This document shows, in pieces, positions 51,727-60,456 of a DNA stretch of 64,000 nucleotides; positions within the stretch are counted from its first letter, which is position 1; every line of letters begins with the position of its first letter. The stretch comes from Secundilactobacillus folii (lineage in GTDB: Bacteria > Bacillota > Bacilli > Lactobacillales > Lactobacillaceae): the NCBI RefSeq assembly GCF_009720675.1, contig NZ_WNJO01000009.1, positions 35,045-99,044 on the forward strand. The letters run 5' to 3'. Both the position numbers and the translations under genes were made by a program. A model generated the notes under the pieces. It was not told the DNA's origin and did no database searches. It saw only the letters and a program-made list of their open reading frames with translations.

Positions 51727-52518
51727 TCAGTCAAATTGTGCAATTTTTTCAATGTCGGCAACGGTTACTAAATGCAGTTCGTCCATTAACTGCATGGAAA
51801 AGGTACCCGGCCGTTCTTCTTGTAACTGGCCAGCTACGAGTTGACCGGTGGCCGCAAATACCAGGCAGGCAGTCTGAGCCGCTTCGAAATAGTCGTTATC
51901 GCTAACAGCGCAAAAAGCGGCGACAATACTACTCAGCATATCGCCCGAGCCCACGTGAAGTTGAAACAGTGGTGAGCCGTTGAAGACCCGCGCCACGTGC
52001 TCACCATCCGTGATCACATCGGTAGCACCGCTTAAAATAACCACACAATGGTGCATGTTAGCAGCTGCCTTAGCGATCTCAACCACGTCTTGGTCACCGG
52101 AACCGGCATCGATTCCCTTGGCATCCCAGGCAACATTCGCCAGTGCCGCAATTTCACCAGCGTTGCCGCGAATGACATCCACCTGGAACTGATTCATCAA
52201 CTCGTTGGCCACTTGCTTTCGATAATCAATCGCACCGACCGCCACTGGATCAAGCACCAATGGCTTGTGATGCGTATTGGCCGCTTTACCCATGGCCAAG
52301 ATATGGTCGACTTGCGGTTTGGTAAAGGCACCAAGATTCAGGGCAACGGCGCTGCTGATTCCCACCATTTCATCCGTTTCGCTGATCTCTTCTGACATAA
52401 TCGGTGATGCGCCAATGGCATTGATGCCGTTAGCCACATCTTGGACGGTCACAAAGTTAGAAATGTTTAGCACCACCGGATTGGTTTCTCGAATCTTATT
52501 CAGTAGATCGATCTTCAT
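51727..52518 (-). CDS. thiM: Hydroxyethylthiazole kinase
   Basis: A 263-residue kinase for salvage of the thiazole half of thiamine: NPVVLNISNFVTVQDVANGI, IGASPIMSEEISETDEMV, VLDPVAVGAIDYRK, DVIRGNAGEIAALA and the catalytic HVGSGDMLSSIVAAF. GGAGGATATTG precedes the ATG at 52518. It is the first gene of thiMDE, directly behind a TPP riboswitch with terminator. De novo thiazole and pyrimidine genes are absent, so the operon serves salvage. Confidence 0.95.
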   Translation of the reverse strand: MKIDLLNKIRETNPVVLNISNFVTVQDVANGINAIGASPIMSEEISETDEMVGISSAVALNLGAFTKPQVDHILAMGKAANTHHKPLVLDPVAVGAIDYRKQVANELMNQFQVDVIRGNAGEIAALANVAWDAKGIDAGSGDQDVVEIAKAAANMHHCVVILSGATDVITDGEHVARVFNGSPLFQLHVGSGDMLSSIVAAFCAVSDNDYFEAAQTACLVFAATGQLVAGQLQEERPGTFSMQLMDELHLVTVADIEKIAQFD

Positions 52519-52561
52519 ATCAATATCCTCCAATTTAGAATTCAAACAACCGCGTTTATTC

Positions 52562-52722
52562 CAAAAAAGAGTCGAACTAAACGAAACGTTTAGTTCGACT
52601 CACTACCAGTCAAGACCAGCCCGAATTGAACACGTTCCTACGCAAGTATGAACTTACAGGTTCAAAGGGATCATGCATGGCATGCACATCTCAGCCCCAG
52701 TGATGGGACACCCCTCGTGTTG
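52562..52722 (-). promoter_or_regulatory. TPP riboswitch with terminator
   Basis: On the minus strand: ACGAGGGGTGTCC, GGGGCTGAGAT, ATCCCTTTGAACCTG and TGCGTAGGAACGTG, the conserved TPP aptamer parts in order (about 52624-52722). The terminator follows: GAGTCGAACTAAACG / CGTTTAGTTCGACTC and six T (52562-52597). Thiamine diphosphate binding stops transcription before thiM. Confidence 0.95.
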
Positions 52723-52927
52723 TTTGCTTTGATTGTAAGCGATTTCGTTTGTGAAAGCAAGCTGTGAAGTCTTGCTCAAGGCTGCTGGGACGTGTACATT
52801 CGCCCCAATTATAGGTTTCAATTCATGACGGGAGTCCCCATTCACTTGCGATCACTTTAACTGGTTACACTGTCGTGACAATTAGAGTCGATCATTCAAA
52901 ATATTTACAAGAATCGAGTATGAAAAT

Positions 52928-52958
52928 TAAAAAAAGTGCCAGAAAAAATCTGACACTC
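52928..52958 (-). terminator. Terminator fused to a truncated oxidoreductase
   Basis: AGTGTCAGA and TCTGGCACT pair, followed on the minus strand by seven T. It directly follows the point where the truncated oxidoreductase loses similarity to its intact paralogue. Confidence 0.8.
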
Positions 52959-52971
52959 ACCTTCGCGTTAC

Positions 52972-53301
52972 TCAAGATCTGTGCATTTGACAGCAAAACA
53001 TACTCCGCATAGCCACCATCAAAATCACGCCCCATGCCGCCCATGATGCTCACGACTTTTTGACCGACTGGTAACCGGTCTGGTTCAGTTGTCTCAGCAA
53101 TTTCACCGACGCATTCAATCCCCAAGATGCGTGGAAACTGCACGTCAGGTGATTCGCCATTTCGGGTATAGATTTCAGAACGGTTGATACCAAATCCTTT
53201 CACCCGCACTAAAGTCCACCCAGGCTTAACCTTGGGTGTCGGGACATCCTTTAGCTGTAATGCTTCTGTCCACCTGCACGTTCAATAACGATTGCCTTCA
53301 T
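52972..53301 (-). pseudogene. Truncated, frameshifted zinc-free alcohol dehydrogenase/quinone oxidoreductase
   Basis: The ATG at 53301 begins MKAIVIERAGG like the intact gene at 58428-59381. One base is missing near 53270, after which the right frame continues as KGFGINRSEIYTRNGESPDV, FPRILGIECVGEIAET and GGMGRDFDGGYAEYVLLSNA. Similarity stops at about residue 115 and the sequence runs into a terminator. Only the N-terminal third of a roughly 317-residue enzyme remains. Clearly a decayed paralogue of the oxidoreductase 6 kb away. Confidence 0.88.
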
Positions 53302-53503
53302 CCTCATTACCCCTTTTCAAACGGCTAGTTCACGCCCTCTAGTTGGCAAGGCATGAACCTTTGATGCGTAAAATGCATTATTTTAAACCACCATCATTTA
53401 GCCTGGTACTCATGGCACTCCCATTGTCTATCACCATCAACAACAAATCATCGTGGTCGGCACGGTGATGAACACCCGGACCTCACTATTCACAATTTAG
53501 CGG

Positions 53504-53956
53504 CTATTGTTTATCCGTATCACCATGAATCCGGCTGATTGTTTTCAGTGCGTCAACAAAGCCTTCTGGTTGAAAGCTAGGAAACCGTTTCTGGATCGTT
53601 TCGCGAATCTGCGCCTCTTCCGGATCCAAAATGGCTCTGATTTGGGGATACAAGTGAGCGCCCTTTGCCGTTAATCGCAACTGCTGAGCACGCTTATCCG
53701 TTGGCAAACGCTTACGAACGACTATTCCCCGGTCTACCAGTTGTTTGATTGCCCGGGTGACATTGCTCGGATTAACGAATTCGGTTGCCAATAAGTCTTT
53801 TTGCAATAAACCCGGGTTATCATGGATCTTCAAAATGTAATGGTATTGGCTGGCGTTAACACCTAACGTCTCAAGTTGACGATCAAGATGCTGACTGACT
53901 TGTCGCCCAGCAATCACCAACCATTTAGCAATTGAATTCCCATCTGTTTCAGCCAT
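53504..53956 (-). CDS. MarR-family transcriptional regulator
   Basis: A 150-residue winged-helix regulator: LGVNASQYHYILKIHDNPGL, LLATEFVNPSNVTRAIKQLV (recognition helix), and the wing VVRKRLPTDKRAQQLRLTAKG with the conserved D-x-R. MarR proteins respond to phenolics or other small aromatics. It follows the disrupted amidohydrolase gene with a 19-base gap and probably shares its transcript. Since that gene is broken, the regulator may now control only itself or the nearby oxidoreductases. Confidence 0.88.
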   Translation of the reverse strand: MAETDGNSIAKWLVIAGRQVSQHLDRQLETLGVNASQYHYILKIHDNPGLLQKDLLATEFVNPSNVTRAIKQLVDRGIVVRKRLPTDKRAQQLRLTAKGAHLYPQIRAILDPEEAQIRETIQKRFPSFQPEGFVDALKTISRIHGDTDKQ

Positions 53957-53975
53957 TTGATCACCTCCACATCCA

Positions 53976-54980
53976 TTAAAGGTTCAGCAGTTGCACCACT
54001 GTGCCGCTGCCGACCTGATCTTTATCCGACTGACTCAGTGATGAATCAGCCAAGAATGTTCCAATTTTAGCCATTGGCTCATACGGATAGTCCGTTGAAA
54101 ACATCACGTGATCAGCACCGAACTCGGCGACTGCCCAGTTCAATTGATTTTGATCAAACATGCCACTTGGCGAGACGTACAAATTTCGATGAAAGTAATC
54201 AGAAATATCGTGCTTAATTGCCGGATGGGTCGGCATGATTGTTTCGTCCAAACGGTGCATGTAAAAGCTATATAGTTCACCCCAGTGACCCATCATGATC
54301 TTAAGATTAGGAAATTCATCAAACCGACCAGCCAAGACCATTCGGGTGAATTCCAGTCCGGTCTCAGCGTGCCAGCCAAATCCGGGTAGGCCCAGTGCAC
54401 CACCAGTTGCAACGGGATATTGATCACTCAAATAATAACGTTGCATCACGACAGGATCAATGACCGAAGGATGAATATAAACCGGAACATTCAGATCCGC
54501 AGCCACCTGCCAGAGCGGTTTAAACTTTGGGTCATCCAGCCATTGATTATTAATGCGACCATGAATCATGGTGCCCTTTAGCCCCTTTTTAACGGCTCGT
54601 TTCAATTCAGTGACTGCGGCATCAACATCTTCTAAGGGTAGCGCAGCAAAACCGGAAAACCGAGATGGGTGGGCCTGAATAATAGCTACCAATTGATCAT
54701 TCATCCGTTGAGCCAGCGGGATGGCGACTTTCGGATCGGTATTTTCCAATCCCATATCCGACAGCACCTGCATCTGCATACCATGGGCGTCTAAAAAATT
54801 GATGCGCTGTTCCATAGATTCTTGTAACTGCTGATCGACGTCATACTATGCTACCCCGCCTTGAATTGCCTGACCAATCCTTTTTGCTTGTGGATCAGAG
54901 TTTGCTGACTGGTGCGGTTGCGGCGCAGCTTGAGCAGCTGAACTAGTAAAGTGTTCCTCCACCCCAATTAATTTTGTCAT
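53976..54980 (-). pseudogene. Amidohydrolase (ACMSD-like) interrupted by an in-frame TAG
   Basis: An ATG at 54980 after AGGAGG opens MTKLIGVEEHFTSSAAQAAP, the family start with the metal-binding E-x-H, and reads in frame to TAG at 54846-54848 (codon 45). The same frame resumes (MEQRINFLDAHGMQMQVLSD) and is intact to 53976. It carries FSGFAALPLEDVDAAV, PVYIHPSVIDP, MMGHWGELYSFYMHRLDE and VMFSTDYPYEP, the motifs of the amidohydrolase-2/decarboxylase family. The metal ligand at the N-terminus is separated from the rest, so activity is unlikely unless the stop is read through or is a sequence error. Confidence 0.85.
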
Positions 54981-55279
54981 TGGTTGATAACCTCCTGTTT
55001 CACTTGTCTAAACGAGCAATCTATTTGAATTGTCAATAGTCTATCACTATTTAGTTGCGTGCGCAAATATATTTATCTGACGGTCGAATTCTAAAATGAT
55101 CGATAAAAATATCTGTCTATCAAATATTGATTCAAAATTTATAAGCGCTTTAATCTGCATACTGGTCCATTAGTATTCTCTGGCAAACTAGGTGATAAAA
55201 ATATCACTACTTTTAATCTCAATAACGTCATTTATAATTAACGTCAGAGAGAAAAATTATATCTACGGAGGCAAATCGA
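54981..55279. other. Divergent promoter region between amidohydrolase and oxidoreductase
   Basis: About 300 bases with promoters in both directions. Several short inverted repeats built on AAAATATC / GATAAAAATATC occur (55080-55210); they may be regulator sites but are not assigned. Confidence 0.35.
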
Positions 55280-56245
55280 ATGAAAGCAATAGGTGTTAAT
55301 ACCGGAACATCACGTCTGAAAGATTTAAAAGTCCTGGATGTTCCAGAAAAGCCCGTCGATAAAAGTGAAGTAAAAGTGGCCGTTTATTCTGCTGGACTCA
55401 ATCCCCAAGACTATCGGATGGTTGAAGTCCCAGATGCTAAAAAAGCTGATCTTGTTGAGCGGCCGAATCCACTAATCATTAGCTCTGAGTTTTCCGGAAT
55501 TGTAACGGAAGTTGGTAGTGCAGTGACTAAATTTAAAGTTGGCGATGCCGTGTATGGCCGACCACCACTACCCATTTTTGGCTGTTTAGCTGAATATGTT
55601 TTCATTGATCAGAAATTTATAGCTAAAAAGCCTCAACAAATCAATCATAGTCAAGCCGCTATTCTGCCCGTCACATTCCAAACAGCTTACATGGACCTAG
55701 TGACAAAAGCTGGTGTCAAGCCTGGTCAAACCGTCCTTGTTTTAGGTGGCGCAGGCGGTGTCGGTTCCTTAGCGGTTCAAATTGCTAAAGATATTGGCGC
55801 ACGTGTTATTGCAACTGGCCTAACAAAAGATATGGATCGAATTAAGGACCTGGACGTTGACGTGGCAGTTGATTCTCAAAAGGGCGAATTGGCAAAAATA
55901 TCTGAAAAAGTTGATATTATTTTTGATACTGTCGGTGTAAAAGCCCAAGCAGAAGCAATTCACCTTGTTAAAGATGGTGGTTGCGTTGTCTCTTGCATGG
56001 TTGTCAACACCGATCCATCAATTACTGATAATTCAACCATCACCTTTATTCCATTTGAATTTGCGCAGGCCAATGAAGAAGCCTTAGAATTTGCCAATAA
56101 AATGGTCGAAAAGGGCGACCTGGATCCCGTGTATACTAATGAAATTTCATTTAACAGTAACGATGTTATTTCGGAAGTCAAGGATGCATTAAATGCGATT
56201 TGGAACAACACCAAAAAGGGACGAACCGTAGTTAAAATTAAATAA
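55280..56245 (+). CDS. NAD(P)H-dependent quinone oxidoreductase/alcohol dehydrogenase-like (MDR)
   Basis: A 321-residue medium-chain reductase without structural zinc ligands. The N-terminal GroES-like domain has SAGLNPQDYRMVE, ISSEFSGIVTEVGSAVTKFK and VGDAVYG. The Rossmann part has GQTVLVLGGAGGVGSLAVQIAK with the NADPH motif, and it ends KKGRTVVKIK. Such enzymes reduce quinones or enones. ACGGAGG precedes the ATG. It faces a convergent HxlR-type gene and is divergent from the broken amidohydrolase operon. Confidence 0.88.
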   Translation: MKAIGVNTGTSRLKDLKVLDVPEKPVDKSEVKVAVYSAGLNPQDYRMVEVPDAKKADLVERPNPLIISSEFSGIVTEVGSAVTKFKVGDAVYGRPPLPIFGCLAEYVFIDQKFIAKKPQQINHSQAAILPVTFQTAYMDLVTKAGVKPGQTVLVLGGAGGVGSLAVQIAKDIGARVIATGLTKDMDRIKDLDVDVAVDSQKGELAKISEKVDIIFDTVGVKAQAEAIHLVKDGGCVVSCMVVNTDPSITDNSTITFIPFEFAQANEEALEFANKMVEKGDLDPVYTNEISFNSNDVISEVKDALNAIWNNTKKGRTVVKIK

Positions 56246-56281
56246 TTAATATCAATTGCAATTAAAAAATGCGTCTCACCC

Positions 56282-56332
56282 AAAAGCAGGCCTAAAATTC
56301 TTGAATTTTTAAGAATTTCAGACCTGCTTTTA
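56282..56332. terminator. Bidirectional terminator
   Basis: AAAAGCAGGCCTAAAATTCTT and AAGAATTTCAGACCTGCTTTT pair with few mismatches, between the convergent oxidoreductase and HxlR genes. Confidence 0.85.
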
Positions 56333-56389
56333 AATTACAAAAGTTTTTTCAATTATTTGGGTATTAATTTCGTTAGCCTCTGGCAGAGC

Positions 56390-56710
56390 TCAGGTATCTA
56401 AATGTTGATCTCCCCAGGCCTTCATATGCTTTAAAATTGGGACAAAACTTTCTCCAAATTCAGTTAAAGAATATTCCACTCTTGGTGGTACTTCGGGATA
56501 GACTTTTCTTGAGATAAAGCCATCCTCTTCAAGCTCCCTCAACTGTTTAGCCAACACAGATTGTGTAATATCTCCTAATTCACGTTTTAATTCACCAAAC
56601 CGAGTTGTTTTAACTGTAATTTTCCATAAAATGATAATTTTCCATTTGCCAGCGAGCATTTTTTGCAACTTCACCATTGGCAGACACGGATATTCATCGA
56701 TAGGTGCCAT
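56390..56710 (-). CDS. HxlR-family transcriptional regulator
   Basis: A 106-residue regulator: CLPMVKLQKMLAGKWKIIIL with the conserved Cys and GKWK, RFGELKRELGDITQSVLAKQ, LRELEEDGFISRKVY and the wing VPPRVEYSLTEFGESF. A Cys at residue 9 could sense electrophiles such as quinones, fitting the convergent quinone-oxidoreductase gene. The ATG at 56710 has GAGGG 8 bases upstream; a GTG two codons earlier is less well placed. Confidence 0.88.
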   Translation of the reverse strand: MAPIDEYPCLPMVKLQKMLAGKWKIIILWKITVKTTRFGELKRELGDITQSVLAKQLRELEEDGFISRKVYPEVPPRVEYSLTEFGESFVPILKHMKAWGDQHLDT

Positions 56711-56890
56711 TTTCACGCCCTCGTTCCTTAAGTTCTAACTTTCCATCCATCAGAAAAATGGTTTGTAAAAATAATCGACAAACCATCAATCTATTTTCAG
56801 CTTAAGTTTAGACCTTATTTATAATTGAAAGCAACAGGAAAAGTTACAAGCTATTTCCATATTGCAGGCACAAGTGAACGAAGCAAATTA

Positions 56891-57447
56891 GCTCAAAAGC
56901 GCCATCTAACTGACTCTGGCTCAAATCCAAACCCGGGAATTTTGCGCTTTTTAAGCCACCGTGCCGAAACGTGTTCGGAAAGGCCGAGAGTTGCATCTAA
57001 CTGACTCTGGCCCAAAATCCAGACCCGGGATTTTTGGCCAGAAGTCTACATAGCCGAAACGTGTTCGGAAAGGCCGAGACCTGCATGTAACTGACTCTGG
57101 CCCAAAATCCAAGCCCAGGATTTTTGCGCCCCTTAGGCCACCGTGCCGAAACGTGTTCGGAAAGGCCGAGACCTGCATGTAACTGACTCTGGCCCAAAAT
57201 CCAAGCCCAGGATTTTCGGCCCGAAGTCTACATAGCCGAAACGTGTTCGGAAAGGCCGAGAGTTGCATCTAACTGACTCTGGCCCAAAATCCAGACCCGG
57301 GATTTTTGGCCAGAAGTCTACATAGCCGAAACGTGTTCGGAAAGGCCGAGAGTTGCATCTAACTGACTCTGGCCCAAAATCCAAGCCCAGGATTTTTGGC
57401 CAGAGTCAGTTAGACTCCACTCTCAAACCCGCCTTTCCTCACACTCT
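56891..57447 (-). repeat. Tandem hairpin-element array after the aldo/keto reductase gene
   Basis: On the minus strand it starts AGTGTGAGGAAAGGCGGG just after the reductase stop codon. The right-end motif CCGAACACGTTTCGGC recurs five times, 90-92 bases apart (plus-strand starts 57325, 57235, 57145, 57053, 56963). The first unit is complete, with a perfect inner stem TAACTGACTCTGGCC / GGCCAGAGTCAGTTA and loop hairpin AAAATCC / GGATTTT. Later units keep only the inner part. The farthest unit has AAAAGCGC / GCGCTTTT as its base. Both ATGCAACTCTC and ATGCAGGTCTC variants occur, as in the array at 24.4 kb. Confidence 0.9.
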
Positions 57448-57452
57448 ATTTC

Positions 57453-58301
57453 TTACCACGTAATATCATCCGAATTCGTCGCCAATCCCGCTTCCCCTCG
57501 GAAGCCATCAATCGTCTTCATATCATCCTCGGCAATCTTAAAGTCAAAAATTTCCGTATTGGCCTTAATATACTCCTCATGCACCGACTTTGGCAGCGGC
57601 AAGAAGCCGTGCTGCAGATGCCACCTCAGTACCAATTGCGGCACCGACTTACCATACTTATCCGCGATTGCCTTCAGACCTTCAATCTTGAAAATCTTAC
57701 CCGTTCCCAGCGGACTATACGCCTCCGTCACAATATCATGATTGTTATTATATTCGACGACACTTGGCTGCAAATCTGACGGGTTCAGGAAAATTTGATT
57801 GACCATCGGCTTGATCTTCGCCGTTTTCAACAACGCGTCCAAGTGCTTCGGCAGAAAGTTCGAAACGCCAATTGCCTTCGTCAAACCCTCTTCATAGGCC
57901 TCTTCCATGGCTTTCCAGGACTCCGCATTCGCTTCTTCCCAGTTATCATGGAACTTCGCCGGACGTGGCCAGTGAATCAGATACAGATCCACGTATTCCA
58001 AACCAAGCTTAGAAAGCGACGTCCCAAGCGCCTGCTTCGTATTTTCGTAGCCGTGATCATCATTCCAAAGCTTCGTGGTGACCCACAGATCCTCACGCTT
58101 GACGCCCGAATCATGAATTGCACGGCCAACTGACTCTTCGTTGCCGTAAAATGCAGCGGTATCGATATGCCGATACCCAGCGTTCAAAGCGGCTAAAACC
58201 GAGTTATAAGCCACGTCGCCATCGGGGGTCTGCCAGGTTCCAAAACCCACGACGGGAATCTTAGTACCGTTGCTGAGTGTATAAGTATCAGTTAATGACA
58301 T
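57453..58301 (-). CDS. Aldo/keto reductase
   Basis: A 282-residue NADPH-dependent reductase with the (beta/alpha)8 fold: VVGFGTWQTPDGD, AGYRHIDTAAFYGNEESVGR (catalytic Asp and Tyr), LWVTTKLWNDDHG (Lys), VDLYLIHWPRP (His), and the C-terminal LPLPKSVHEEYIKANTEIFD for the NADP phosphate. Related to 2,5-diketogluconate or methylglyoxal reductases; the substrate is unknown. AGGAGG precedes the ATG. Its stop codon is followed within a few bases by a hairpin array on the same strand. Confidence 0.93.
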   Translation of the reverse strand: MSLTDTYTLSNGTKIPVVGFGTWQTPDGDVAYNSVLAALNAGYRHIDTAAFYGNEESVGRAIHDSGVKREDLWVTTKLWNDDHGYENTKQALGTSLSKLGLEYVDLYLIHWPRPAKFHDNWEEANAESWKAMEEAYEEGLTKAIGVSNFLPKHLDALLKTAKIKPMVNQIFLNPSDLQPSVVEYNNNHDIVTEAYSPLGTGKIFKIEGLKAIADKYGKSVPQLVLRWHLQHGFLPLPKSVHEEYIKANTEIFDFKIAEDDMKTIDGFRGEAGLATNSDDITW

Positions 58302-58427
58302 TGGGGAATTCCTCCTTTAGACTCTTTAATACTGCTAAGTTTACCGTTTTTCGAGGAACTCGTGCAAGCATTTAGGTCAGCCAATATTCATCACTAGCTT
58401 ACTTTAACAGTGCCAACAACCTGTATT

Positions 58428-59381
58428 TTACGGTAAAACAACCACCTTGCCGAAACTATCGCTGCGGTCTAACGCCGCTTGGGCGTCACCGGTGTGGGCT
58501 AAGTCAAAGATCTGGCTCGGTTGAACGTCAATGTGGTGGCTCTCAATCAAGTGCAATAAGTCAGCGATTTTTTCTTTGGTGACGTTGAAACCCGACCCAA
58601 AGTTGGTCAGACTGGCACCCATTGGCAAAACGAACGGATCAAAGTCCTTGATGACCCACTCATTACCGAGGCCACCAGTTAAGCATAGGTAACCACCCGG
58701 ATTAAGGTGCTTGAAAGAATCCTTGATGGTCTTAGTTCCGACTAGCTCTAGAACCGCGTCAAAATGGTCATCGGTTTGCAGCTCAGAATTAGTATCCAGC
58801 ACTGGTTCATCGCAGCCAACCTTCTTTAACAGATCAAACTTAGCCTTTGAACGTGTACTGCCCGCGACCTTGATTCCAGGCTTGATTGCCTTGGCCAGTT
58901 GAGTAGCCGCAACACCAACACCGCTGGTAGCTGCCCGAATGAGCACCGAATCAGCGTCTTGAATATGCATGTTATGCAGTGAACCATAAGCTGTGTAGTA
59001 GGTTTCCGGCACCGCAGCCAGTTCCGGCCACGACAAGTTGGTGGCCACAGGATAGATCTGCGCATTTGGCAACAGGGCGTATTCCGCGTAGCCGCCATCA
59101 AATGCACGACCCATGCCGCCCATGATACTAACCACTTTTTGACCCACTGGCAAATGATCAGGGTCGGAGGTGTCGGCAATCACACCAACGCATTCGATAC
59201 CTAAAATTCGCGGAAACGTAACGGTTGGTGACTCTCCATTTCGGGTAAAGATCTCCGACCGGTTAATACCGAAGCCCTTCACCTTAACCAGCGTCCAGCC
59301 AGGCTTAACTTTAGGGGTGGGTACCTCTTTGAGTTCCAACGCCTCCGGTCCACCCGCGTGTTCGATCACGATTGCTTTCAT
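58428..59381 (-). CDS. Zinc-independent MDR-family oxidoreductase
   Basis: A 317-residue quinone oxidoreductase-like enzyme. The N-terminal domain is KGFGINRSEIFTRNGESPTV, ILGIECVGVIADTSD, GGMGRAFDGGYAEYALLPNA. The NADPH region is VLIRAATSGVGVAATQLAKA. The C-terminal part is LCLTGGLGNEWVIKDFDPFV and DRSDSFGKVVVLP. No zinc ligands are seen. The substrate is unknown. GAAGGGAAG precedes the ATG. A truncated, frameshifted paralogue lies at 52972-53301, so the family has been duplicated and partly lost here. Confidence 0.9.
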   Translation of the reverse strand: MKAIVIEHAGGPEALELKEVPTPKVKPGWTLVKVKGFGINRSEIFTRNGESPTVTFPRILGIECVGVIADTSDPDHLPVGQKVVSIMGGMGRAFDGGYAEYALLPNAQIYPVATNLSWPELAAVPETYYTAYGSLHNMHIQDADSVLIRAATSGVGVAATQLAKAIKPGIKVAGSTRSKAKFDLLKKVGCDEPVLDTNSELQTDDHFDAVLELVGTKTIKDSFKHLNPGGYLCLTGGLGNEWVIKDFDPFVLPMGASLTNFGSGFNVTKEKIADLLHLIESHHIDVQPSQIFDLAHTGDAQAALDRSDSFGKVVVLP

Positions 59382-59419
59382 TTTGACGACTTCCCTTCTA
59401 AATTAATGACTAAAAGCAC

Positions 59420-59446
59420 AAAAGCCTACCAGAATTGGTAGACTTT
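59420..59446. terminator. Short hairpin terminator
   Basis: AAAGCCTACCA and TGGTAGACTTT pair across a 5-base loop. It is placed between the oxidoreductase genes and could work in either direction. Confidence 0.65.
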
Positions 59447-59657
59447 AAATGTCATATTTTTTGTATGCATGCGTGTATCATTTACAAAGCTAAATCAGCA
59501 TCAGATTAGTGATGTTTGGTGCATCACTCATCGTTAAACATATCATTTAAGCCACCACTTTAAGTATAGTCCCAAGGGCAGTCGAATTCGAATCTCTGCA
59601 TTTCAAATTTAATCAACTTGATCCTACACTTGTTCAGCAGTCACTCAACTGAATTAA

Positions 59658-60404
59658 TTACCACGGTACGATACCACCATCTTGAGTGAAGGTCCCGTTC
59701 AGATCGTTCTTTGGATCCAGAGCAATCTCGATGGTCCGGTGAGCGCCACTTTCAACCGGCTTGGCACCGTTCTTCTCGAATTCTGCCTTATTAACCAGAT
59801 CAGTGGCGGTCATGCCAGGATCAACGGAGTTAGCGGTGATACTAGTCCCCTTAAATTCCTTGCTGTAGGCAACTGTAATGGCATTCACAGCGGTCTTCGA
59901 AGCTTGGTAAGCGTAGGAAGTGATGTGTGAAAACATTGACGTCGGATCAGTTTGCGAGGTCAACGAACCCATTTCACTGGAAACGTTGATGATCTTACCA
60001 AATGGCGCCTTCTTTAACAACGGAATTGCGGCGTGCGTCATCGCAGAAGTACCGAAGAAGTTCGTTTCAAATACCTTGCGAAGGTCTTCCTCACTAGTTT
60101 CTGCAGGTAAGCCGCCCTCTGGTCCTGGGATGCCGGCGTTATTGATCAAAATGTTCAAGTAACCGTATTTATCCTCAACGGTCTTAAGGGCTTCTTTGAT
60201 GGAGTCGCGGTCCGTAATATCACAGTGGACTAACGTGACATCCAAGCCTTGGTCCTGTAATTTCTTTGCTGACTTTTGACCTAGATCCATGTCGTAAGCA
60301 CCCATGAAAACGTGTTGACCATGTTGGCTTAAAGTCTGAGCCTCAACGAAGCCCATGCCCCGTTCTGCACCAGTAATTAAAGTTACTACTTCATTTTCAC
60401 TCAT
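59658..60404 (-). CDS. Short-chain dehydrogenase/reductase (pair 1)
   Basis: A 248-residue SDR: TLITGAERGMGFVEAQTLSQ at the N-terminus (cofactor), HCDITDRDSIKEAL, LNILINNAGIPGPEGGLPAE, catalytic Ser in IINVSSEMGSLTSQ and Tyr-Lys in SYAYQASKTAVNAI, and C-terminal DPKNDLNGTFTQDGGIVPW. Very similar along its length to the SDR at 61365-62111, showing duplication of an SDR/NmrA gene pair. Forms an operon with the preceding NmrA-like gene and its counterparts. Substrate unknown. Confidence 0.92.
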   Translation of the reverse strand: MSENEVVTLITGAERGMGFVEAQTLSQHGQHVFMGAYDMDLGQKSAKKLQDQGLDVTLVHCDITDRDSIKEALKTVEDKYGYLNILINNAGIPGPEGGLPAETSEEDLRKVFETNFFGTSAMTHAAIPLLKKAPFGKIINVSSEMGSLTSQTDPTSMFSHITSYAYQASKTAVNAITVAYSKEFKGTSITANSVDPGMTATDLVNKAEFEKNGAKPVESGAHRTIEIALDPKNDLNGTFTQDGGIVPW

Positions 60405-60456
60405 TGTTTTTTGCTCCCTATATATTTATTTATTGTAGTAGGCAATTTTGACCAAG

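Noticed and set aside
51170..51844. 224-residue plus-strand frame
   Set aside because: Ser/Thr/Cys-rich antisense shadow of thiD and thiM.
56951..57384. Open frames of 66-105 residues with repeats such as FGPESVTCRSRPFRTRFG
   Set aside because: They arise because the repeat unit is 90 bases, a multiple of three. There is no ribosome site, several frames are open at once, and a 92-base unit breaks the periodicity.
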